Shown here: positions 52,822 through 62,062 of the stretch, in pieces | Numbering within the stretch: the first letter of the stretch is position 1 | Layout: every line of letters starts with the position of its first letter | NCBI RefSeq assembly: GCF_044748305.1 | Contig: NZ_JBIVFT010000007.1 | Location: 124,001-188,000, forward strand | Direction: 5' to 3' | Length of the DNA stretch: 64,000 bases | From: Arthrobacter_E sp044748305 | GTDB lineage: Bacteria > Actinomycetota > Actinomycetes > Actinomycetales > Micrococcaceae | Program-made: the position numbers and the translations under genes | The notes under the pieces: generated by a model | The model's database searches: none | What the model saw: the letters and a program-made list of their open reading frames with translations, nothing else | What the model was told of the DNA's origin: nothing

Positions 52822-53003
52822 GTGCGGACGCTTTCGCATCCGCAGATTCACTCGCACCCTTTGAGGTAGTTACTACATTAGGAAGCCAAGTTGTGAGGAG
52901 CCTTCGGCGAACCAGGGCAAAGCCTGGGAATCTGGGAAACGGTGGGTGACGGCCGTCACCCATCTCTCGCCGGGGCGTCCCGGCTCCGTGCCAAGATGTA
53001 GGC

Positions 53004-53831
53004 ATGAGCAGAATCGCCTTCCTTGGAACCGGATCCATGAACGAAGCCATCATGGGCGGCATGATCGCCGCCGGAACTGACCCCAGTGAGGTGGTGGCGA
53101 CGGTCCGCCGGGCCGAGCGGGCCGCCGAGCTCGCAGAGCGCCACCATGTCGTGGCGATCGCCGGTTCGGAAGACCCGCAGGCCAATCTGGAAGCGGTCCG
53201 TGACGCCGCCGTCGTCATTCTCGGCGTCAAGCCCGTCGGCATCGCCGCACTGGCCCGTGAGATCTCCCCGTCCCTGGATACGCACACCATCGTGGTGAGC
53301 GTCGCCGCCGCAGTATCCCTCGAACAGCTCGAAGCGGCTCTCCCGAAGGGGCAGCCGGTGGTGCGGGCCATGCCGAACACGCCGGCACGTCTGGGCCACG
53401 GCGTCGTTTCGATCTCCGGTGGCACGAACGCCACAGCAGAGCAGCTGGCGCAGGTCAGGGCGCTCTTCGAAACGGTGGGCACCGTCGTGGAGATCCCCGA
53501 GTCACAGGTGGACGCGCTGTCCGCCATCAGCGGTTCCGGTCCCGCGTACGCCTTCTACCTCGCAGAAGCCATGGCTGCGGCCGGTGCGGAGCTGGGACTG
53601 GATCCCGAGCTCTCCGCACTTCTGGCGCGCGAAACGGTGGCCGGTGCCGGATACATGCTGGCCGAGCCCGGAGCCGATGCGGCCGCGCTCCGCCGTGCGG
53701 TGACGAGCCCTAATGGGACCACGGAGCGCGCCATCGCCGCCTTCGACAAAGGCGGTATCCCGGCGATCATCGCGCAGGGAGCCAAGGACGCGGCCGACCG
53801 CGCCGCCGAGATCACCGCCAGCCTCGACTGA
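53004..53831 (+). CDS. proC: Pyrroline-5-carboxylate reductase
   Basis: Last step of proline synthesis, 275 residues. The Rossmann start RIAFLGTGSMNEAIMGG, the NADP-binding region LGVKP, the VVRAMPNTPARLGHG motif and the C-terminal signature VDALSAISGSGPAYAFYLAEAMAAAG are all present. In M. tuberculosis proC also follows the ppx/isomerase genes; here the copper module and an AT-rich gap intervene. Confidence 0.96.
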   Translation: MSRIAFLGTGSMNEAIMGGMIAAGTDPSEVVATVRRAERAAELAERHHVVAIAGSEDPQANLEAVRDAAVVILGVKPVGIAALAREISPSLDTHTIVVSVAAAVSLEQLEAALPKGQPVVRAMPNTPARLGHGVVSISGGTNATAEQLAQVRALFETVGTVVEIPESQVDALSAISGSGPAYAFYLAEAMAAAGAELGLDPELSALLARETVAGAGYMLAEPGADAAALRRAVTSPNGTTERAIAAFDKGGIPAIIAQGAKDAADRAAEITASLD

Positions 53832-53847
53832 CGCACTTCACAACACC

Positions 53848-53908
53848 CGCGAGGTGACAGCTGATGCCCCTAAAACCGAGTTTTAGGGGCATCAGCTGTC
53901 ACCTCGCG
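53848..53908. repeat. Long perfect inverted repeat between proC and the potassium genes
   Basis: Arms 53848-53875 and 53881-53908 are exact reverse complements over 28 bp with the loop CCGAG. The central CCCCTAAAA/TTTTAGGGG part gives a short T-run on each strand. It lies between convergent genes and probably terminates both. Confidence 0.9.
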
Positions 53909-53921
53909 CAAGGGTGACGTG

Positions 53922-54608
53922 TCACGGACGCGCGGCGAAGCGCTCCAGCAGATCCACGTGTCCTGAGACGATCAGCATGTCGTGGGTCGAGACCTTGGTG
54001 TCCGGCCTGGCATAGGTGAAATCCTCGCCGGGGGACTTCACGCCCACAACCGTCACGCCGTACTTGGAGCGGACCTTGGACTCCTCGAGGGTGAAACCCA
54101 CGGTCTCCTTCGGCGGGTACATCTTCACGATCGCGAAGTCGTCATCGAACTCGATGAAGTCCAGGAGCCTGCCGGACACCAGGTGGGCGGCACGGACACC
54201 GGCATCGGCCTCCGGGTAGATGACGTGGTTGGCGCCGATGCGGGTCAGGATCTTGCCGTGCGACGGCGTGATCGCTTTGACCCACAGGTGCTCGATCCCC
54301 AGGTCCACCAGGTTGACCGTGATGAGCACGCTGGACTCGATGGATGTTCCGACGCCGACGACGGCAGAGGAGAACTCCTGTGCGCCCAGCTGACGGAGTG
54401 CATCGATGTTCGTCGCGTCCGCTTCCACCACATGGGTCAAGGCGGGGGCCCACTTCTGGACCAGCGTCCTGTCCCGCTCGATGGCGAGGACTTCACGGCC
54501 CTGCTTGACCAGCTGCTCAGCGGTCGCGGCACCGAAACGGCCCAGTCCGATGACGAGGACCGGCGCGTTGGGAGAGGGGCGGTTCGCCGCCCCCTGGGTC
54601 TTAGCCAA
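53922..54608 (-). CDS. TrkA/KtrA-family potassium uptake regulatory subunit
   Basis: A 228-residue cytoplasmic RCK protein that gates the TrkH/KtrB-type channel. RCK_N starts PVLVIGLGRFGAATAEQLVKQG with the downstream acidic AIERD binding the ribose of NAD/ATP. RCK_C (about residues 145-225) follows. Start TTG at 54608, with GAGAGG 8 nt upstream, overlaps the end of the channel gene by 8 nt; no ATG exists near the conserved start. Confidence 0.88.
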   Translation of the reverse strand: MAKTQGAANRPSPNAPVLVIGLGRFGAATAEQLVKQGREVLAIERDRTLVQKWAPALTHVVEADATNIDALRQLGAQEFSSAVVGVGTSIESSVLITVNLVDLGIEHLWVKAITPSHGKILTRIGANHVIYPEADAGVRAAHLVSGRLLDFIEFDDDFAIVKMYPPKETVGFTLEESKVRSKYGVTVVGVKSPGEDFTYARPDTKVSTHDMLIVSGHVDLLERFAARP

Positions 54609-56151
54609 TGATCGGCCTCTCTTCCGGGAAGTGGTACAGCTGGCTGCGCTGCCTGATGGCCAGGGCGGCGGCAAGGGTGACCGTGCCGACGCGGCCCGCG
54701 AACATCAGGGCACTCAAAACATATACGCCGGCCGGCGGAAGCTCGGCACTGAGATTCGTGCTCAGGCCCACCGTGGCGAAGGCGGAGATGGCTTCGAAGA
54801 GGACGCGGTCCAGGCTTGCCCCGCTGATCGCCAGCAAGGCGAAGGCGGCCAGGGAGACGAAGCTGGCGCCCATGACGATCACGGAGATGGCCACGCGCAT
54901 GGTGCCCTGCGGGATGGTCCGGCCGTAGACCTTGACGTCGGCGTCGCCGCGGGCCTCGGCCCGGATGGCGAGGAACATGACGGCGATGGTGGTGACCTTG
55001 ATGCCGCCCGCGGTCGATGCTGAGCCGCCGCCCGCGAACATCAGGGCGTCCGTGAGGAGTTTCGTGGTGGAATTCATGTGGTTCTGGTCCACCAGATTGA
55101 ATCCGCCGGAACGGGTCATGACCGAGGCGAAGACCGAGTGGATCATCTTGTCGCCCACGCTCATGTCGCCGATCGTCCGGCTGTTGTTCCACTCCATCGC
55201 ACCCCAGAGGACGCTGCCGGCCACGAGAAGGATCAGCGAGACCTGAATGGTCAGCTTCGTGTGGAGATTCCACTTGCGCCAGTTCAGGCCGTTCTGCTGC
55301 AGCACCATGACGACGGGGAAGCCGAGTGATCCGAGGAATACCCCCAGCATGAGCGGGATGAGGATCCACAGATCGGTCTCGTAGGGCACGATCCCGTCCG
55401 AATGCGGCGTGAATCCTGCGTTGTTGAAGGAGGAGATCGAATAGAAGACCCCGTGCCAGATGCCCATCCAGAAGCCCTCGCCGAGTACCCAGAAGCGAGG
55501 GATGAGAGCCAAGGCGAGCACGCCCTCGATCACCACCGAGGTCATGATGACCACCCGGAGGAGCGTACCGACTTCGCCGAGGCGGCCGGCGTTGTTCATC
55601 GCCTCCTGGGCGATGAGCTTGCCTCGGACACCGAGCTTCTTGCTGACCATCAGGGCCAGGAGCGAGGCCAGGGTCAAGGTGCCCAAACCTCCCACGAAGA
55701 TGCCGAGCATGATGACGAATTGCCCGAAGAAGGTCCAGTGGGTGGCGGTGGACACCACCGTCAATCCTGTGACACAGACGGAGGAGACGGCGGTGAACAG
55801 GGCCTCATGAAGAGGTGTGACTTTGCCGTCTGCGGCCGCCAGCGGCAGGGAGAGCAGAAAAGTGAAGAACAGGATCACACCGGTGAAGGCCACCAGAGCC
55901 AGGCGTGCAGGGGACGAATTGGCCAGCCGGTCCACGAAGTCCCGTACGGCGGTCAGCGGCCCGAATCCTCCTGGCTCCTGTGGGCTGTGCCAAGCGGCGA
56001 GCGAATCGACTCCCCGCGGCTCGGACGGGCCCTTCGCGGAGGTGCCACGGACTCCGTCACGGAGGGTGCGGGCGGAGGGTGCCCGGAGGGCGCCGCCCTG
56101 CGTCGCCCGCTGGGGCTGGCGGGGCTGGGAATGAGGCCCGGAGCTGGCCAT
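54601..56151 (-). CDS. TrkH/KtrB-family potassium uptake channel subunit
   Basis: A 516-residue membrane protein with four pore-loop repeats: SSVCVTGLTVV, FNNAGFTPH, TRSGGFNLV and FATVGLSTNL, each with the filter glycine. An unusual disordered Pro/Arg/Ser N-terminus of about 65 residues precedes the first helix. ATG 56151 has AAGGA 6 nt upstream; a longer start at 56217 is possible. Translationally coupled to the RCK gene. Confidence 0.9.
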   Translation of the reverse strand: MASSGPHSQPRQPQRATQGGALRAPSARTLRDGVRGTSAKGPSEPRGVDSLAAWHSPQEPGGFGPLTAVRDFVDRLANSSPARLALVAFTGVILFFTFLLSLPLAAADGKVTPLHEALFTAVSSVCVTGLTVVSTATHWTFFGQFVIMLGIFVGGLGTLTLASLLALMVSKKLGVRGKLIAQEAMNNAGRLGEVGTLLRVVIMTSVVIEGVLALALIPRFWVLGEGFWMGIWHGVFYSISSFNNAGFTPHSDGIVPYETDLWILIPLMLGVFLGSLGFPVVMVLQQNGLNWRKWNLHTKLTIQVSLILLVAGSVLWGAMEWNNSRTIGDMSVGDKMIHSVFASVMTRSGGFNLVDQNHMNSTTKLLTDALMFAGGGSASTAGGIKVTTIAVMFLAIRAEARGDADVKVYGRTIPQGTMRVAISVIVMGASFVSLAAFALLAISGASLDRVLFEAISAFATVGLSTNLSAELPPAGVYVLSALMFAGRVGTVTLAAALAIRQRSQLYHFPEERPIIG

Positions 56152-56255
56152 GCGTCGTCCTTCGTCGAATCGGGGCGGGGAGCGGGCCCCGGTGTCCTTG
56201 GAGTAGTTAACCACCATTCGAGGGCTTTGCGCGGCACACGTGTAGCCTGTCCTTG

Positions 56256-57503
56256 ATGTCCTCCACCATGCCGCCGTCGTCCTCGTCGCCGCTGACGAGC
56301 GGCAGCGCCATCGTGCGCGAAGAACCCCCGACGACCGTCGTGTGGGATCCGGCCATGACGGCCTATGACTTCGGCCCGACCCATCCCATGGCTCCGGCCC
56401 GTCTGGAACTCACCGCTCAGCTCGCCCAGGATCTCGGGGTCCTCTACCGTCCTCAGCTCACGGTGCTCGCTCCCGAGGTCGCGGAGGACGAGGAACTGGC
56501 ACGAGTCCACGACCCCGACTACATAGCGGCCGTCCGCAAAGTCTCGGCCGATCCGTCCTCTCCTCTCCCTCTGCTGGGGCTCGGCACGGAAGACGACCCG
56601 GCGTTCGGAGGCATGCACGAAGCCGCCGCGCGGCTCGCAGGAGCCTCCCTCCTCGCCGCGGACCGCATCCTGTCCGGGGCGGCCCTGCACGCCGTCAACT
56701 TCGGTGGAGGGATGCACCACGCGGCACGTGACCGGGCCAGTGGCTTCTCCATCTACAACGACGCGGCGCTGGCCGTCACACGGCTGCTCGACGGCGGCAT
56801 GGAACGCGTCGTCTACATCGATGTCGATGCGCACCACGGTGACGGCACCCAGGGCATCTTCTGGGACGAGCCCCGGGTGCTCACGATTTCCCTGCACGAG
56901 TCCGGGCAGACCCTTTTCCCCGGAACCGGGTTCGCGAATGAGACCGGTGGCCGGAATGCTCCCGGGAGCGCCGTCAACATCGCACTTCCGGCTGGGACGT
57001 CCGACGCAGGCTGGCTGCGAGCGTTCCATTCGGTGGTACCGGCGGTCGTGAGGGAGTTCGGGCCGCAGGCGATCGTCAGCCAGCACGGCGCGGACTCGCA
57101 CCGCGATGACCCGCTCAGCAATCTTCAGGTCACCGTGGATGCGCAACGTGAGGTCATGAGCTCCGTGGCAGGATTGGCCCACCGTCATTGCGGAGGACGT
57201 TGGATAGCAACGGGCGGTGGAGGCTACAACGTCTATTCGGTGGTCCCACGTTCCTGGACCCATCTCGTGGCGATCGCCAGCGGAAGACCGCTCAGCGTCG
57301 GCACCCCGATTCCTGACCACTGGGCCGAGCGCCTGCGCCGCGATTTCGGAGTCCTGGCGCCCGGGACGATGGGCGACGACGTCGACATCTGGTGGCGGTC
57401 GTGGGAGACCGGCTACGATCCGTCCAACCCGGTGGACCGCGCCATCATGGCCACCCGGAAAGAGGTGTTCCCCCTCTTCGGCCTGGACCCCTGGTTCGAC
57501 TGA
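56256..57503 (+). CDS. AcuC-like histone-deacetylase-family protein
   Basis: A 415-residue zinc deacetylase. GGGMHHAARDRASGFSIYND carries the catalytic His pair, IDVDAHHGDGTQGIFW the zinc Asp/His, and IVSQHGADSHRDDPLSN the third ligand region. In Bacillus AcuC deacetylates and reactivates Acs; acs here is 37 kb away. TAGCCT (56243-56248) ends 7 nt before the ATG, fitting a leaderless mRNA. TTG at 56253 is a weaker start. Confidence 0.92.
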   Translation: MSSTMPPSSSSPLTSGSAIVREEPPTTVVWDPAMTAYDFGPTHPMAPARLELTAQLAQDLGVLYRPQLTVLAPEVAEDEELARVHDPDYIAAVRKVSADPSSPLPLLGLGTEDDPAFGGMHEAAARLAGASLLAADRILSGAALHAVNFGGGMHHAARDRASGFSIYNDAALAVTRLLDGGMERVVYIDVDAHHGDGTQGIFWDEPRVLTISLHESGQTLFPGTGFANETGGRNAPGSAVNIALPAGTSDAGWLRAFHSVVPAVVREFGPQAIVSQHGADSHRDDPLSNLQVTVDAQREVMSSVAGLAHRHCGGRWIATGGGGYNVYSVVPRSWTHLVAIASGRPLSVGTPIPDHWAERLRRDFGVLAPGTMGDDVDIWWRSWETGYDPSNPVDRAIMATRKEVFPLFGLDPWFD

Positions 57504-57606
57504 TCCGCGAATATTCGACTTCCGGCATATTTCGGATGAGGCGGCGGGCCGCGTCATCGGGCGGTCCAAGGATGCCTGCGCGGATATATGTCGCTAGGGT
57601 GGGGGC

Positions 57607-58134
57607 ATGGTGGTAGACGACATCTTCGCGGTCATTGCCGAACCGACGCGGCGGGAGATCCTGGCCGCGCTGCAGTCGGAGGACAAGGCGGTCGGTGAGC
57701 TCGTGGACGAGCTGGAAACCAGCCAGCCGACCATTTCCAAGCATCTGCGGGTGCTTCGCGAGGCCGGTCTGGTGACCATGCGGGCCCAGGGGCAGAAGCG
57801 GTACTACTCGCTGGATCGTGAACCGTTGCGTGCCGTCCAGCAATGGCTGGAGACGCTCGACGTCGCGACCCGTGGCACCCGGTCGGCGTCCCCCGTCGCG
57901 TCAGCTCCTTCGTCCGGAACACAGCGTGTCCACGGCGTGGAACAAGGTCGCCTTGCCCCGCTCGGGGCCGGGCGTCAGCCGCTGGATCCTCAGCAGGCCG
58001 CCCGGCTGGCACCGGCAAATGCGGAACAGCCCGGTGCGAACACCGGGCAGCAGCTGGGCCGCGCCGCGAGCCGTGCGGCGACCCGCGCTGCCGAGGTACT
58101 GGCGAATCTGCCCAAGCTCGGCCGTAAGAAATAG
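57607..58134 (+). CDS. ArsR-family regulator with long Ala/Pro/Gln tail
   Basis: A 175-residue regulator. The winged HTH IFAVIAEPTRREILAALQS to TSQPTISKHLRVLREAGLVTMRAQGQKRYYSLD is a typical ArsR/SmtB fold without metal-binding cysteines. A low-complexity tail of about 85 residues (Ala, Gln, Pro, Arg) ends in NLPKLGRKK. TAGGGT (57595-57600) is 6 nt before the ATG. Convergent with the sulfate transporter operon; target unknown. Confidence 0.87.
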   Translation: MVVDDIFAVIAEPTRREILAALQSEDKAVGELVDELETSQPTISKHLRVLREAGLVTMRAQGQKRYYSLDREPLRAVQQWLETLDVATRGTRSASPVASAPSSGTQRVHGVEQGRLAPLGAGRQPLDPQQAARLAPANAEQPGANTGQQLGRAASRAATRAAEVLANLPKLGRKK

Positions 58135-58156
58135 CCGAGGTCCCGGGGCGCGTGAT

Positions 58157-59113
58157 TCAGACCAAGGCGGCCTGAAGCCCGAGGAACACCGTGTCCCCCA
58201 CATTCAGCCCGAGCGCCCGGGCCTCGCCACGCGTCACCACGACGTTCACCTTGGGTGCCTCGGGGGCGGCGCTCAGTTCGACCTCCAGGCGGACCTCGAA
58301 ACCGACCCGTGTGCTGCGCACGATCCGGCCGCGCACGGTTCCCGGTGTCTCGGTGCGGAAGACCTCGAGGTCGTGGGGACGGACCAGCCGGCCGTCGAAT
58401 TCGGTCACCGGGCCGAGGAAGCCGAGGACGAAGTCGTTGGCCGGCTCATCGTAGAGTTCATCCGGGGTCCCGATCTGCTCGACCCGGCCCTGGTTGATGA
58501 CCACGATGTTGTCCGCCACCTCCAGGGCCTCCTCCTGGTCATGAGTGACGAAGAGGGTGGTCACGTGGACTTCATCGTGCAGACGGCGCAGCCAGTCCCG
58601 CAGTTCTTTGCGCACCTTGGCGTCCAAGGCGCCGAACGGTTCGTCCAGAAGCAGCACGCTCGGCTCGATGGCCAGGGCGCGGGCCAGCGCCATGCGCTGA
58701 CGCTGGCCGCCGGAGAGCTGTGCCGGCAGGCGGTTCGCGAACTGGGTGAGGTGCACCAGCTCCAGAAGGGAGTCGACCTTCTCCTTGATCTGCGCTTTGG
58801 GGAGTTTTCGGATCTCCAGGCCGAAGGCGATGTTGCGGGCCACGGACATGTGTTTGAACGCCGCGTAGTGCTGGAAGACGAAGCCGACGTTGCGTTTCTG
58901 GGCGGGCAGATGCGTGGCTTCCTGACCGCTGATGGTGATACTGCCGGAGTTCGCGCTCTCCAGGCCGGCGATGATTCTCAGGAGCGTGGACTTGCCCCCT
59001 CCGGAGGGACCCAGCAGTGCGGTCAGCTGTCCGCTGGGGATGTTCAGATCGATGTCCTGCAGGGCCACGAAGTCCCCGAAGTTCTTGTTCACACCAGAGA
59101 CGGTGATGCTCAT
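58157..59113 (-). CDS. cysA: Sulfate/thiosulfate ABC transporter ATP-binding protein
   Basis: A 318-residue CysA-type ATPase. Walker A GPSGGGKST, signature LSGGQRQR, Walker B VLLLDEPFGALD and the H-loop FVTHDQEEALEVAD are intact. The C-terminal regulatory part is shorter than in E. coli CysA (365) and ends in a TOBE-like domain. Last gene of the binding protein-CysT-CysW-CysA operon, overlapping cysW by 4 nt. Confidence 0.92.
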   Translation of the reverse strand: MSITVSGVNKNFGDFVALQDIDLNIPSGQLTALLGPSGGGKSTLLRIIAGLESANSGSITISGQEATHLPAQKRNVGFVFQHYAAFKHMSVARNIAFGLEIRKLPKAQIKEKVDSLLELVHLTQFANRLPAQLSGGQRQRMALARALAIEPSVLLLDEPFGALDAKVRKELRDWLRRLHDEVHVTTLFVTHDQEEALEVADNIVVINQGRVEQIGTPDELYDEPANDFVLGFLGPVTEFDGRLVRPHDLEVFRTETPGTVRGRIVRSTRVGFEVRLEVELSAAPEAPKVNVVVTRGEARALGLNVGDTVFLGLQAALV

Positions 59114-60036
59114 GATCGCTGCTCCTTGGAAGGACGGAGGACGGTCACGACCACCAAGGCGGTGATGGCGATCAGGACCAGGAGGAAGGCGGCGGCATAT
59201 GCGGTCGCCTCGTCGAAGTTTCCGTAGCGGTTGGCCACCAGGAGGGTGGCCGTCTCACCGTTGAAGGACGCACCCTGACTGACGATTTTCACGGCGCCGA
59301 ACTCGCCGAGCGCGCGGGCGAGAGAGAGCACGACGCCGTAGACCAGCGCCCATTTGATGGCGGGCAGGGTGATGCGACGGAACGTCTGCCAGGGGCCGGC
59401 CCCGAGACTGCGGGCCGCCAGTTCCTGCTCGGTCCCGATCTCCTCGAGCACCGGTACGATCTCACGGATCACCAGTGGCAGTGAGACGAAGGTGGTCGCC
59501 AGCACGATGCCGGGGGTGGAGAAGACGATCTGCCAGTCCAGGGCCTGCAGGACGGGTCCGAACCAGCCCTGATTGGAGCTGTACGCCAGGACCAGCGCCA
59601 GACCCACCACGACGGGGGAGACGGACATCGGAAGGTCGACCAGGGCAGAGAGCAGCCGGCGCCCGGGAAAGGAGTACCGGACCAGGAGCAGGGAGATCCC
59701 CAGCCCGAAGACGGCGTTCAGCACGACGGCCCAGACCGCCGCAGTCAAGGTCAGTCCGAAGGCGTAGCCGAATGCCGGGTCTGAGACGCGGCTGAGGAAG
59801 GCCGCGAAGCCGCCGGTGTCACCGACCGGGGCGAAGGTCCGCAGGGCGACCAAGGACACGGGCCAGACCACCAGGAAGAACAGATAGGCCACCACGAGCA
59901 GGCGGAGGACGATCTTCAGCGGCCCGGAGCGGCGGGACCGGCGGGCGGTCCTGGGCGCTCCGGCCGGTGGGGTTTCCGGGTGCGCCTCCGGGACCGCCGT
60001 CGACGGCGTTCTGGATGCGAGGGAGGTATCAGCCAC
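59110..60036 (-). CDS. cysW: Sulfate ABC transporter permease CysW
   Basis: A 308-residue permease. A hydrophilic N-terminal extension of about 40 residues (TPSTAVPEAHPETPP) precedes six membrane segments, with the EAA-type loop AARSLGAGPWQTFRRITLPAIK. GTG 60036 overlaps the cysT stop by 8 nt; the longer open frame to 60129 lies within cysT and is rejected. Confidence 0.9.
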   Translation of the reverse strand: MADTSLASRTPSTAVPEAHPETPPAGAPRTARRSRRSGPLKIVLRLLVVAYLFFLVVWPVSLVALRTFAPVGDTGGFAAFLSRVSDPAFGYAFGLTLTAAVWAVVLNAVFGLGISLLLVRYSFPGRRLLSALVDLPMSVSPVVVGLALVLAYSSNQGWFGPVLQALDWQIVFSTPGIVLATTFVSLPLVIREIVPVLEEIGTEQELAARSLGAGPWQTFRRITLPAIKWALVYGVVLSLARALGEFGAVKIVSQGASFNGETATLLVANRYGNFDEATAYAAAFLLVLIAITALVVVTVLRPSKEQRS

Positions 60037-60823
60037 GGCGGGCCACCTTCCGCTGGAGGATGTCGAGTGCCACGAGCACGACGAGTGAGACCACCAGCAG
60101 CACGAGTGCCACGGAAGCGGCCGCTGCACGGTTGTCGCTCTCGATGAATTTCAGGATCTTCAGAGAGGCGACCTCGGTCTCGAACGGGGTGTTCCCGGAG
60201 ATGAGGACGAGGGCGCCGAACTCGCTGATCGCCCGGGCGAAGGCGAGAGAGGCTCCGGCCGTGATGGCCGGAATGAGGGCCGGGAGGATCACCCGGCGGA
60301 AGGTGGTGAAACGGCTTGCGCCGAGCGACGCTGCGGCTTCCTCGACATCCTGGTCGAGTTCGAGCAGCACAGGCTGCACGGTTCGCACCACGAAGGGCAA
60401 GGTGACGAACAGCAGCGCCAGGAAGATGCCCTGCTGCGTGTTGACCACGTTGATTCCGAGCGGGCTCTCCGGGCCGTAGAGGCTGAGTAGCACGAGGCCC
60501 GCCACGATGGTCGGCAGTGCGAAGGGGATGTCGATGATGACCTCGAGCACGGCCTTGCCGGGAAAGCTGTCGCGGACCAGAAGCCACGCGATCGTCGTAC
60601 CGACCACGATGTTGACCACGGCCGCGCCGAGCGCCTGGAGGACGGTCAGCCGGAGGGCCGCGAACGTCTCCGGGTCGCTGATGGTGCTGAAGAAACCCTG
60701 CCAGCCGCCCGCCGTCGAACTCAGGACGACGGCGGCCAGGGGAATCAGCACCAGCACGCTGAACCACAGCAGCGCCAGCCCGAGTCCCGCGGCGGCGGGG
60801 CGGGTCAGCTTCTCAGCTTTCAT
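60029..60823 (-). CDS. cysT: Sulfate ABC transporter permease CysT
   Basis: A 264-residue permease with six membrane segments and the EAA loop EEAAASLGASRFTTFRRVILPALI. IPFALPTIVAGLVLLSLYGP is characteristic of CysT/CysU. Its ATG overlaps the binding-protein stop by 4 nt. Confidence 0.92.
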   Translation of the reverse strand: MKAEKLTRPAAAGLGLALLWFSVLVLIPLAAVVLSSTAGGWQGFFSTISDPETFAALRLTVLQALGAAVVNIVVGTTIAWLLVRDSFPGKAVLEVIIDIPFALPTIVAGLVLLSLYGPESPLGINVVNTQQGIFLALLFVTLPFVVRTVQPVLLELDQDVEEAAASLGASRFTTFRRVILPALIPAITAGASLAFARAISEFGALVLISGNTPFETEVASLKILKFIESDNRAAAASVALVLLVVSLVVLVALDILQRKVARRG

Positions 60824-61833
60824 TTCCCGGCGGCCGCCGTGCGAAGCTGGTCGATGAGCGCGCCGTCGGCGAAGAACTTCGCGTCAACGGCGGCCCAGCC
60901 GCCGAAGTCCTTCTCCACCGTGAGCAGTCGCTTGGGGGTCGGGAACGGGTTGGTGGGGTCATTGGCCCCCTTGACTTCGGTCTGGACTCCCGAGATGACG
61001 GGACGGAAGCCGGTCTTCGCGAACTCCGTCTGTCCCTCCTTGCTGAGCACGAAGTTCAGCCAGTCCTTCGCCTTCGGGTTGGCGTCCTTCAGGACGGCAC
61101 CCGGGTTTTCGATCAGGACCGTGTCGTCCGGGACGATGTAGTCGTAGTCCTTCCCCTTCTGCCGCGCGAGAATGGCCTCATTCTCGTAGGAGATGAGCAC
61201 GTTCCCCACCTTCTTGTCGAAGGCCTCGGTCGCCTCGCGGCCGCTGCCGGCCCACTGAGTGACGTGCGAGAACACCTTCTTCAGGAAGTCGTCCGCCTGT
61301 GCCGGGGTCTTTCCTGTGGCGACAGCGTGACCGTAGGCGCCCAGGATGTTCCACCGCGCCGAACCGGAGGACTTGGGATCAGGGGTGATGATCTTGACGT
61401 CATCCCGGCTGAGGTCGTCCCAGCCGGTGATGTGCTGCGGATTGCCCTTGGGGACCACGAGGACCACGACGGAGTCGGACACGATGCCACGGGTGGCGTT
61501 CTTGTTCCAGTCGGAGGACACCAGTCCGGCCTTCACCAGCCTGGTCACATCGCTTTCAAGGGAGAAATGAACGTAGTCGGCTTTGGCCCCGGCGGCGACC
61601 TTGCGGCTCTGATCCCCGGAGGCGCCGTAAGAACCGCTGAACGTCACGTCCTTGCCGGCCTCGGTCTGCTGGAACTTCGCGGCGATGGCCTTGTTGGCGG
61701 TCTCGGGGACCGCGAAGCCGACAATCGAAAGCTGAGTGCCCGAAGCGCTGGCCGAGCCGCCGCAGGCGGTCATGCCCAGGACTGCTGCGACAGCGGTGGC
61801 AGTGACGGCCAGGTGGGACTTCCAGGTCTTCAT
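60820..61833 (-). CDS. Sulfate-binding lipoprotein
   Basis: A 337-residue extracytoplasmic sulfate/thiosulfate-binding protein (Sbp/CysP family). Signal peptide ends in the lipobox LGMTAC. Ligand-site motifs GSYGASGDQSR and TPDPKSSGSARWN match the Sbp family. First gene of the operon. The upstream region to 61990 holds CTATAT on the minus strand as a weak -10 candidate; no riboswitch seen. Confidence 0.93.
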   Translation of the reverse strand: MKTWKSHLAVTATAVAAVLGMTACGGSASASGTQLSIVGFAVPETANKAIAAKFQQTEAGKDVTFSGSYGASGDQSRKVAAGAKADYVHFSLESDVTRLVKAGLVSSDWNKNATRGIVSDSVVVLVVPKGNPQHITGWDDLSRDDVKIITPDPKSSGSARWNILGAYGHAVATGKTPAQADDFLKKVFSHVTQWAGSGREATEAFDKKVGNVLISYENEAILARQKGKDYDYIVPDDTVLIENPGAVLKDANPKAKDWLNFVLSKEGQTEFAKTGFRPVISGVQTEVKGANDPTNPFPTPKRLLTVEKDFGGWAAVDAKFFADGALIDQLRTAAAGK

Positions 61834-62062
61834 GGTGCTTCCTTCGATGGGGCCCCGGGAGGGGTCTGCGTTTCTCTGCCGGCCCTCGGCCGGACGCGAT
61901 GCGCTGCGTTCGGAAGGGTGGTGAGAGCGCCGGTTTCACGGCGGTTGCTGGCCAATGTACTCAGCCGCGTACGACGTCGTCGCGCCCGCCTGTCATATAG
62001 GTCGCCGTGTGTAGTTGCGTGACCTGGGGCCCGGCGCGCGACGACACATTTCCGAGTGCCGC

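Noticed and set aside
61834..62062. Riboswitch upstream of the sulfate operon
   Set aside because: I see no SAM-type or other known riboswitch core; only GC-rich text and a weak minus-strand -10 candidate.
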